11,262 bases of DNA. It comes from an uncultured Microbacterium sp. (GTDB lineage Bacteria; Actinomycetota; Actinomycetes; Actinomycetales; Microbacteriaceae). The notes below the pieces were generated by a model that did no database searches, was not told the DNA's origin, and saw nothing but the letters and a program-made list of their open reading frames with translations. Where the stretch lies: contig CALANM010000169.1 of NCBI GenBank assembly GCA_937926065.1, positions 1 through 11,262 on the forward strand. The letters are read 5' to 3'. Made by a program: the position numbers and the translations under genes. This document shows, one piece after another, positions 6,256-11,262 of the stretch. Positions within the stretch are counted from its first letter, which is position 1, and each line of letters begins with the position of its first letter.

Positions 6256-7470
6256 ATGGCCCTGCGCACCCTCGATTCACTGGGTTCGCTCGCAGGCAAG
6301 CGTGTCATCGTCCGTGTTGACTTCAACGTCCCCCTGAAGGACGGAGTCATCACGGACGATGGCCGCGTGCGCGCGGCGCTGCCCACCCTGAATCATCTGA
6401 TCAATCAGGGAGCGCGCGTCATCGCCTGCTCCCACCTCGGACGCCCTGAAGGCGCTCCCGACCCGCGTTACAGCCTCGAGCCCGTGGCCCAGCGGCTGTC
6501 CGAGCTGCTCGGCAAGCCCGTCGCCTTCGCGCGGGACACCGTCGGCGAGTCGGCTCAGGATGCCGTCGCGGCACTCGAGGACGGCGACATCGCCGTCATC
6601 GAGAACCTGCGGTTCAACGCGGGGGAGACCTCGAAAGACGAGGCCGAGCGCGGTGCATTCGCCGCGCAGCTCGCCGCTCTGGGCGACGCGTTCGTCTCCG
6701 ACGGCTTCGGCGTCGTGCATCGCAAGCAGGCCTCCGTCTACGACCTCGCGCAGCTGCTGCCCTCTGCGGCGGGCTACCTGATCGAGAAGGAGGTCGACGT
6801 CCTCGACCGCCTCACCGAGAACCCCGAGCGTCCGTACGCCGTCGTCCTCGGCGGCTCGAAGGTCAGCGACAAGCTGGGCGTCATCGAGCACCTGCTCCCG
6901 CGCGCAGACAAGATCCTCGTCGGCGGCGGCATGCTGTACACGTTCCTTGCCGCGCTCGGCCACTCGGTGGGCAAGAGTCTGCTCGAGACCGACCAGATCG
7001 AGACGGTGAAGGGCTACCTCGAGACGGCGAAGGAGCGTGGCGTGGAGCTGCTGCTCCCCGTCGACGCCGTCATGGCATCCGGCTTCGCGGCGGACGCCGA
7101 CCACGTCGTCGCTGACGCCGATGCTCTGGAGCAGACGCCGTTCGGCGCGGGCGGCATGGGTCTCGACATCGGCCCCCGTACGGCCGAGCTGTTCGCCGCG
7201 GCGATCCGCGAGTCCCAGACGGTGTTCTGGAACGGCCCGATGGGTGTGTTCGAGATGCCGGCATTCGCGGCGGGCACGAAGGCTGTCGCCGAGGCGCTCA
7301 CGAAGGTCGAGGGCCTGTCGGTCGTCGGCGGCGGCGACTCGGCCGCGGCCGTCCGCCAGCTCGGCTTCGACGACGCGGCGTTCGGCCATATCTCGACGGG
7401 CGGCGGAGCGAGCCTGGAGTTCCTCGAAGGCAAGAAGCTCCCCGGATTGGAGATCCTCGGATGGCAGTGA
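6256..7470 (+). CDS. pgk: Phosphoglycerate kinase
   Basis: This kinase transfers the acyl phosphate of 1,3-bisphosphoglycerate to ADP, making ATP and 3-phosphoglycerate. The 404-residue protein has the usual two-lobed layout. The N-terminal substrate lobe has RVDFNVPL (20-27), SHLGRPEG (59-66), ENLRFNAGE (116-124) and SDGFGVVHRKQAS (148-160). The C-terminal nucleotide lobe has GGSKVSDKLG (199-208), GGGMLYTFLAALG (223-235), FWNGPMGVFE (324-333) and the glycine-rich GGGDSAAAV (358-366). The family usually has Thr and Val where Ser362 and Ala363 stand, a conservative change. The ATG start has GAGGT overlapping the gap stop. Its last ten bases overlap tpiA, so the two are almost certainly translated from one mRNA. 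Confidence 0.98.
   Translation: MALRTLDSLGSLAGKRVIVRVDFNVPLKDGVITDDGRVRAALPTLNHLINQGARVIACSHLGRPEGAPDPRYSLEPVAQRLSELLGKPVAFARDTVGESAQDAVAALEDGDIAVIENLRFNAGETSKDEAERGAFAAQLAALGDAFVSDGFGVVHRKQASVYDLAQLLPSAAGYLIEKEVDVLDRLTENPERPYAVVLGGSKVSDKLGVIEHLLPRADKILVGGGMLYTFLAALGHSVGKSLLETDQIETVKGYLETAKERGVELLLPVDAVMASGFAADADHVVADADALEQTPFGAGGMGLDIGPRTAELFAAAIRESQTVFWNGPMGVFEMPAFAAGTKAVAEALTKVEGLSVVGGGDSAAAVRQLGFDDAAFGHISTGGGASLEFLEGKKLPGLEILGWQ
7449..7452 (+). promoter_or_regulatory. Shine-Dalgarno sequence of tpiA, inside pgk
   Basis: GGAG lies eight bases before ATG 7461 but fourteen before the alternative GTG at 7467, whose GTGA would overlap the pgk stop. Spacing favours the ATG, giving a ten-base overlap. 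The two starts differ by two residues. Confidence 0.5.
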
Positions 7471-8252
7471 ACACGCGCAAGCCGCTCATCGCGGGCAACT
7501 GGAAGATGAACCTCGACCACCTTCAGGCGGTCGCGTTCGTCCAGAAGCTGCACTGGACGCTGAAAGACGCGAAGCACGAGGATGACTCGGTCGAGGTCGC
7601 GATCTTCCCGCCCTTCACCGACATCCGCACCGTGCAGACGCTGCTCGACGCCGACAAGATCCCGTTCGCCCTGGGTGCGCAGGATCTGTCGACGAAGGAC
7701 TCCGGCGCCTACACGGGCGAGGTGTCGGGAGCGTTTCTCAAGAAGCTCGACTGCACCTATGTGATCATCGGGCACTCGGAGCGACGTGAGTACCACCACG
7801 AAGGCGACGATGTCGTGGCGGCCAAGGTACAGGCGGCCCTGCGCCACGGCCTGATCCCTGTGATCTGCGTGGGGGAGACCGCCGAGGATCTTGAGAAGTT
7901 CGGCGCGTCGGCGGTGCCGGCCGGCCAGCTCGAAGCGGCGCTCAAGGACGTGCCGGCGAACGCTGACATCGTCGTGGCCTATGAGCCCGTGTGGGCGATC
8001 GGCTCCGGTCAGGCAGCCACGCCGGAACAGGCTCAGGAGGTGTGCGCCAAGCTGCGTGAGGTGATCTCCTCGAGCCTGGGGGCCGAGGCGGCGGAACGCA
8101 CCCGCATCCTCTACGGCGGCTCGGTGAAGTCGGGAAACATCGCGAGCTTCATGCGCGAGCCTGACATCGACGGCGCCCTGGTGGGCGGTGCCAGCCTGCT
8201 GGCCGACGAGTTCGCGGCCATCATCCGCTACCAGAAGCACGTCGGAGTCTGA
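7461..8252 (+). CDS. tpiA: Triose-phosphate isomerase
   Basis: This enzyme interconverts dihydroxyacetone phosphate and glyceraldehyde 3-phosphate, feeding gap. The 263-residue TIM barrel is complete. Substrate-binding Asn13 and Lys15 lie in AGNWKMN (11-17). The electrophile His105 is in VIIGHSERRE (101-110). The catalytic base Glu175 is in AYEPVWAIGSG (173-183), which is also the mobile loop 6 region. The phosphate-binding ILYGGSVK (216-223) and DGALVGGASL (237-246) follow. The start at 7461 overlaps the end of pgk, so translation is probably coupled. This is the last gene of the glycolytic operon, and a strong hairpin begins eight bases after its stop. Confidence 0.98.
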   Translation: MAVNTRKPLIAGNWKMNLDHLQAVAFVQKLHWTLKDAKHEDDSVEVAIFPPFTDIRTVQTLLDADKIPFALGAQDLSTKDSGAYTGEVSGAFLKKLDCTYVIIGHSERREYHHEGDDVVAAKVQAALRHGLIPVICVGETAEDLEKFGASAVPAGQLEAALKDVPANADIVVAYEPVWAIGSGQAATPEQAQEVCAKLREVISSSLGAEAAERTRILYGGSVKSGNIASFMREPDIDGALVGGASLLADEFAAIIRYQKHVGV

Positions 8253-8260
8253 CCCGATCC

Positions 8261-8298
8261 CCGGCTGGTGCGGCGCCGTCTCGTGCCGCACCAGCCGG
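8261..8298 (+). terminator. Strong hairpin after tpiA, probable operon terminator
   Basis: A perfect 14-bp inverted repeat (CCGGCTGGTGCGGC at 8261-8274, GCCGCACCAGCCGG at 8285-8298) encloses a ten-base loop. It starts eight bases after the tpiA stop. No T-run follows, which is common for actinobacterial terminators. Its 3' edge directly touches the TATACT box of the next promoter. Confidence 0.75.
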
Positions 8299-8304
8299 TA
8301 TACT
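8299..8304 (+). promoter_or_regulatory. -10 box of the probable secG-rbpA promoter
   Basis: TATACT matches the -10 consensus at five of six positions and is the best -10 in the window. The -35 region would fall in the loop of the preceding hairpin (about 8275-8281, GCCGTCT) and matches poorly. A start near 8311-8313 is predicted, giving a leader of about 40 bases before secG GTG 8352. Confidence 0.55.
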
Positions 8305-8351
8305 CAACCCTTGTGCGCCTGAACACGGCGCCACGAAAGGCAACTTCGACT

Positions 8352-8600
8352 GTGGACATCATTGCGCTCGTGCTCCAGGTGCTGCTGGGAATCACCAGCC
8401 TCCTGCTGACGCTGCTGATCCTTCTTCACAAGGGTCGCGGTGGCGGACTCTCCGATATGTTCGGAGGCGGCATGAGCTCCGCCCTCGGATCGTCGGGCCT
8501 CGCGGAGCGCAACCTCAACCGATTCACGGTCGTTCTGGCATTGGTCTGGTTCGTCACCATTGTGGCGCTGGGCCTGATCACGAAATTCCAGGGGCTCTGA
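8352..8600 (+). CDS. secG: SecG, preprotein translocase subunit
   Basis: SecG is the small auxiliary subunit of the SecYEG channel and helps SecA-driven protein export across the cytoplasmic membrane. The 82-residue product has the family layout: a first membrane helix (about 3-25), a glycine-rich cytoplasmic loop with LLHKGRGGGLSDMFGGG (24-40) and SSGLAERNLNR (47-57), and a second membrane helix (about 58-76). The GTG at 8352 gives the usual N-terminus starting directly with the helix, with AAAGG (8336-8340) eleven bases upstream. An in-frame GTG at 8313 would add 13 polar residues; it coincides with the predicted transcription start and could only be read leaderless. The stop shares its last base with the rbpA start. 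Confidence 0.93.
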   Translation: MDIIALVLQVLLGITSLLLTLLILLHKGRGGGLSDMFGGGMSSALGSSGLAERNLNRFTVVLALVWFVTIVALGLITKFQGL

Positions 8601-8956
8601 TGGCAACAGGCGGCAACGCAATCCGCGGCACTCGTGTCGGTGCCGGACCGATGGGCGAGCAGGACCACGGGCATCACGCTGACCGCATCGCGGTCTCGTA
8701 CTGGGACGCCCTCGGCAACGAGACCGTGCGCTACTTCGCGGCGGGCATCGCCGAGGAGGAGATCCCGGAGGTCATCGACTCGCCGCACTCCGGTCTCCCC
8801 GCCGGCCGCGACAAGAACAACCCTCCTGCGGTCGCCAAGACCGAGCCGTACAAGACGCACCTCGCGTACGTGAAGGAGCGCCGCACGGAAGAAGAGGCGG
8901 CCACGCTTCTTGAAGACGCGCTCAAGCAGCTTCGTGAGCGTCGCGGTCAGAACTGA
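8600..8956 (+). CDS. rbpA: RNA polymerase-binding protein RbpA
   Basis: RbpA is an actinobacterial factor that binds RNA polymerase and the principal sigma factor and stabilises the open promoter complex. The 118-residue product matches the family layout. The N-terminal tail contains AIRGTRVG (7-14). The beta-rich core runs about 28-66 with YWDALGNETVRYFA (34-47). A linker carrying Lys80 and Lys85 leads to the sigma-interaction helices (about 86-115, THLAYVKERRTEEEAATLL then LKQLRERRG). The protein has no cysteine, so the zinc site described for Streptomyces RbpA cannot form; as I recall, the mycobacterial protein also lacks it. A short histidine-containing stretch (DHGHHADR, 22-29) lies between tail and core. 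ATG 8600 overlaps the secG stop by one base and has AGGGG five bases upstream. Confidence 0.9.
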   Translation: MATGGNAIRGTRVGAGPMGEQDHGHHADRIAVSYWDALGNETVRYFAAGIAEEEIPEVIDSPHSGLPAGRDKNNPPAVAKTEPYKTHLAYVKERRTEEEAATLLEDALKQLRERRGQN

Positions 8957-8959
8957 CCG
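8944..8959. repeat. 16-bp near-perfect palindrome over the rbpA stop codon
   Basis: CGGTCAG (8944-8950) and CTGACCG (8953-8959) are perfect inverted arms around AA. A two-base loop is too tight for a good RNA hairpin, so if functional it would be a protein-binding site. It may be chance. Confidence 0.3.
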
Positions 8960-8975
8960 AAGGCGTGCGCACCGA

Positions 8976-9004
8976 AAAGCGCCTCCGCTCAGCGGGGGCG
9001 CTTT
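8976..9004. terminator. Bidirectional terminator between rbpA and pgl
   Basis: A 13-bp stem with one G-T wobble (8976-8988 with 8992-9004) and a TCA loop has GC-rich arms flanked by AAA and TTT. On the plus strand it is followed by CGTGTTG. On the minus strand it ends in TTTT before CGG. It lies between the convergent rbpA and pgl genes and can end transcription from both sides. Confidence 0.88.
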
Positions 9005-9037
9005 CGTGTTGCGGGGTGCCGTCGGCTTCGGTCGCGG

Positions 9038-9817
9038 CTAGAACTCAGGGTCGATGAGTTCGGGCGGCACTTGGGCGGCGGCGGCTTCGTCGACAAACAG
9101 CACGGTGCGCTTGAGTCCCTTCGCGCCCGCTGCGGGCACACTGTCGTAGCTCGCTCCGGCCAGCGCGAGACCGAGCGCGGCTGCCTTGTCGACGCCGGAC
9201 AGCACCATCCAGACGCAGCGCGACGAGTTGATGACCGGCCTGGTCAGCGTCACGCGCTCTGCCGGAGGCTTGGGCGACTCGCGCACCGGCGCCACCGCCG
9301 CGTCGGTGATCTGGATCTCGCCACGGTCGGGGAAGAGCGAGGCGATGTGACCGTCGGTGCCCACGCCGAGGAAGCAGACGAAGAACCGCGGCCACGCCTT
9401 GCCGTCGGAAGCGAAGCGCGCGAGCTCGGCAGCGTACGCCGCGGCGGCGCCATCGAGGTCGAGGCCGTCGTCGGACGCCGCGATGGGGTGGATGTTCTCG
9501 CTGGGGATGTCGACACGGTTCAGAAGGGCATCGCGCGCCGTCTTCTCATTGCGCTCGTCGCTGTCCCGTGGGACGAAGCGTTCGTCGACCCACCACACGT
9601 GCACGGTCGACCAGTCGACCGCCGCGCGGCGAGGATCGGCGCCTGCGGCCTGCAGGACGGCCATGCCGTTGTTGCCCCCGGTCAGGGCGATGTGCGTGAT
9701 CTTGCCCGCAGCGGAGCGCTTGACGAGCCTGTCCAGCAGGCGCCGGGCGACCGCGGAGGCGAGTGCCTCCAGATCGCGGCTGATGACCACCCGCTTCTCC
9801 GTCGTGAACTCCGCCAT
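9038..9817 (-). CDS. pgl: 6-phosphogluconolactonase
   Basis: This enzyme hydrolyses 6-phosphoglucono-1,5-lactone to 6-phosphogluconate, the second step of the oxidative pentose-phosphate pathway. The 259-residue product belongs to the DevB/NagB-like family. Visible blocks are HIALTGGNNG (42-51, the sugar-phosphate loop), VWWVDERFVPRDSDERN (74-90) and LGVGTDGHIASLFP (150-163), with His157 the likely catalytic residue. The frame is open 48 bases further upstream into opcA, but ATG 9817 is chosen because a good Shine-Dalgarno sequence lies seven bases upstream and the family N-terminus fits. It is the last gene of the zwf-opcA-pgl operon, eleven bases after the opcA stop, and ends before a shared terminator. 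Confidence 0.95.
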   Translation of the reverse strand: MAEFTTEKRVVISRDLEALASAVARRLLDRLVKRSAAGKITHIALTGGNNGMAVLQAAGADPRRAAVDWSTVHVWWVDERFVPRDSDERNEKTARDALLNRVDIPSENIHPIAASDDGLDLDGAAAAYAAELARFASDGKAWPRFFVCFLGVGTDGHIASLFPDRGEIQITDAAVAPVRESPKPPAERVTLTRPVINSSRCVWMVLSGVDKAAALGLALAGASYDSVPAAGAKGLKRTVLFVDEAAAAQVPPELIDPEF

Positions 9818-9824
9818 CGCTGCG

Positions 9825-9830
9825 ACTCCT
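9825..9830 (-). promoter_or_regulatory. Shine-Dalgarno sequence of pgl, deciding the start
   Basis: On the minus strand AGGAGT lies seven bases before ATG 9817. It touches the opcA stop codon (9829-9831). It supports this start over upstream in-frame codons. Confidence 0.7.
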
Positions 9831-10764
9831 ATGCCGTCCCGTGTGCCGGGCCGAGCAGATCCCACCCCGATGTGATCACTCGACCATACAGGAGGTCAGG
9901 ATCGAGACGGCGCAGCTCTTCGGCGAGGCATTCGCGCAGGCTGCGGCGGGGGAGCACGATGTCGTGCGACGGCTGACCCGGCTGTGTGAGCGTGGCGTCG
10001 AGGTCGTTGCTCCGCTCCAAGACGATGTCGCCCGAGGCGCGAGTCAGGCGGACGCGCTGGATGCCGTGAGGCCACTCCTCGGGCGAGGCGTACCGCCAGT
10101 CGACGGGCACGCCCAGCTTGAGCCGCAGCCAGGCGGCGAGCAGTCCCGTCGAGGGGGAGGTGCTGGCGCCGACGACCTCCACGGCGGTCACGGGCTCGTA
10201 CGGCGGCTGGTCGAGCACGGCCGCCAGCTGTTCACGCCAGTGAGTGAGCCGTGTCCAGGCGAGGTCGGTGTCGCCGGGGGCGTGGTTCGGTCCCAGCTGC
10301 GACAGGCGATCAACGGCGTACGGCTTGCTCGCGGCATCCGTGATGCGACGCTGGGCCATGCGGCCGATGGGGGACGTCGACGGCTCGAGTGGCGGGTTGT
10401 CGGGCCACCATGCGACGACCGGAGCGTCGGGGAGAAGCAGGCCGGTGATGAGGCTCTCCTGGTTGCTCGCCGCCTCACCGCTCGCGCGGAGGACGACGAC
10501 CTCGCTCGCGCCGGCGTCGCCCCCGACGCGGATCTGGGCGTCGAGCTTCGATTCGCCGGGCGTGGTCATGAGAACGATGACGCGCATCGGGTGCTCGCGC
10601 GAGGCGTCGTTGGCTGCTTCGATGGCATCCTCTTCGAGACCGTGCGAGGTCACGATGACGAGCGTCAGCACACGTCCGAGGGCGACGGCGCCGCCCTCCT
10701 CGCGCACGCTGACGAGCGAGCGGGCGATCTTCGACACGGTCGTGTCGGGCAGGTCGACGATCAC
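9829..10764 (-). CDS. opcA: Glucose-6-phosphate dehydrogenase assembly protein OpcA
   Basis: OpcA is needed for assembly and activation of glucose-6-phosphate dehydrogenase in cyanobacteria and is found beside zwf in most actinobacteria. The 311-residue product shows the family start IVDLPDTT (2-9) and GGAVALGRVLTLVI (24-37). It also has a nucleotide-fold-like N-terminal half with RVIVLMTTPG (61-70), the conserved LPDAPVVAWWPDNPP (111-125), and a C-terminal half with RLKLGVPVDWRYA (214-226). It has a single cysteine (279, in RECLAEE). The GTG start overlaps the zwf stop by four bases (10761-10764), with GGAGG five bases upstream, so translation is coupled to zwf and equal amounts of both partners are likely. 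The biochemical role in actinobacteria is inferred from homologues and linkage. Confidence 0.94.
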   Translation of the reverse strand: MIVDLPDTTVSKIARSLVSVREEGGAVALGRVLTLVIVTSHGLEEDAIEAANDASREHPMRVIVLMTTPGESKLDAQIRVGGDAGASEVVVLRASGEAASNQESLITGLLLPDAPVVAWWPDNPPLEPSTSPIGRMAQRRITDAASKPYAVDRLSQLGPNHAPGDTDLAWTRLTHWREQLAAVLDQPPYEPVTAVEVVGASTSPSTGLLAAWLRLKLGVPVDWRYASPEEWPHGIQRVRLTRASGDIVLERSNDLDATLTQPGQPSHDIVLPRRSLRECLAEELRRLDPDLLYGRVITSGWDLLGPAHGTA

Positions 10765-11261
10765 GGGCGCCTCCAGACGCGGCCATCACGGGCCAGGAGT
10801 TCATCGGCGGACGAGGGACCCCACGAACCGGGGGAGTACTGTTCGAGCGGCTGGTCGAGGCTCGACCAGTACTGCTCGACCGGGTCGAGGATGCGCCACG
10901 AGAGCTCCACTTCCTCATGGCGGGGGAACAGCGGCGGATCACCCAGGAGCACGTCGAGGATGAGGCGCTCATAAGCCTCGGGGCTCGACTCCGTGAACGC
11001 GTGGCCGTAGCCGAAGTCCATCGTGACGTCGCGCACTTCGGTGGCCGCTCCCGGCACCTTCGAGCCGAAGCGGATCGTGACGCCCTCGTCGGGCTGCACA
11101 CGGATCACCAGCGCGTTCTGTCCGAGTTCAGTGGTCTGGTTTCGCAGGAACAGGTGCTGCGGTGCGCGCTTGAACACGACAGCGATCTCGGTGACGCGGC
11201 GACCGAGGCGCTTGCCCGTGCGCAGGTAGAACGGCACACCTGACCAGCGGCGGGTGGCGAT
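10761..11261 (-). CDS. zwf: Glucose-6-phosphate 1-dehydrogenase, C-terminal part (5'-truncated by window edge)
   Basis: This enzyme oxidises glucose 6-phosphate to 6-phosphogluconolactone and makes NADPH, the first step of the oxidative pentose-phosphate pathway. Only the last 166 residues lie here; the frame is open to the right edge. The fragment opens in the C-terminal alpha/beta domain with RRWSGVPFYLRTGKRL, a conserved substrate-binding segment with the lysine at fragment residue 17. It continues with VTEIAVVFK, LVIRVQPDEG, EAYERLILDVLLGDPPLFP and SWRILDPVEQYW, all typical. The Rossmann fold and catalytic histidine are outside the window. It is the first visible gene of the leftward zwf-opcA-pgl operon, overlapping opcA by four bases. 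Where the operon starts cannot be seen. Confidence 0.96.
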   Translation of the reverse strand: MATRRWSGVPFYLRTGKRLGRRVTEIAVVFKRAPQHLFLRNQTTELGQNALVIRVQPDEGVTIRFGSKVPGAATEVRDVTMDFGYGHAFTESSPEAYERLILDVLLGDPPLFPRHEEVELSWRILDPVEQYWSSLDQPLEQYSPGSWGPSSADELLARDGRVWRRP

Positions 11262-11262
11262 C

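Noticed and set aside
7014..8291. Minus-strand open frame opposite pgk and tpiA
   Set aside because: Antisense to two complete enzymes, and it runs through the tpiA terminator hairpin.
9818..9865. Extended N-terminus of pgl overlapping the end of opcA
   Set aside because: The strong Shine-Dalgarno sequence at 9825-9830 and the family N-terminus point to ATG 9817.
9841..10974. Plus-strand open frame opposite opcA and zwf
   Set aside because: Antisense to the recognised opcA and zwf; its product is unlike any family I know.
1..11262. Search for tRNA, rRNA, CRISPR arrays, insertion sequences, attachment sites and known riboswitches
   Set aside because: None was seen by eye. Gaps are short and filled by promoters, ribosome-binding sites and hairpins; no tandem or dispersed repeats stood out.

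Overview
The window is a GC-rich stretch of an actinobacterial chromosome, most likely from Microbacteriaceae and probably Microbacterium-like. That placement is an inference. It rests on the strong G/C bias at third codon positions, the frequent GTG starts (uvrC, rapZ, whiA, gap, secG, opcA), the presence of the actinobacterial proteins WhiA and RbpA, and the gene order. No mobile element, CRISPR array, tRNA or rRNA is visible. No unassigned stretch exceeds about 130 bases.

Layout, plus strand. Positions 1-433 hold the 3' end of uvrA. uvrC (435-2411) follows after one base, so two nucleotide-excision-repair subunits are adjacent. Next come rapZ (2468-3337) and whiA (3399-4376), the conserved cluster of an RNase-adaptor/nucleotide-binding protein and a sporulation/cell-division regulator. 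The yvcK/cofD-like gene that usually lies between them in actinobacteria is absent. sodA (4503-5138) follows with its own probable promoter. The lower-glycolysis operon gap-pgk-tpiA (5242-8252) comes next and ends in a strong hairpin. secG (8352-8600) and rbpA (8600-8956) then overlap by one base and lie behind a near-consensus -10 box. A bidirectional terminator (8976-9004) closes this half.

Layout, minus strand. zwf (partial, entering from the right edge), opcA and pgl are transcribed leftwards towards rbpA. The zwf/opcA junction overlaps by 4 bases and opcA and pgl are 11 bases apart, so this is one oxidative pentose-phosphate operon. Its products oxidise glucose 6-phosphate, help assemble the dehydrogenase, and hydrolyse the resulting lactone. 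Triose interconversion and ATP/NADH generation are encoded on the facing strand.

Every protein belongs to a recognisable core family, and I see no credible undescribed system. The points worth a second look are local: the missing yvcK, sodA placed between whiA and gap, symmetric sequences around the probable sodA transcription start, a 14-bp perfect hairpin abutting the secG -10 box, an Arg in the RapZ P-loop, and a cysteine-free RbpA.
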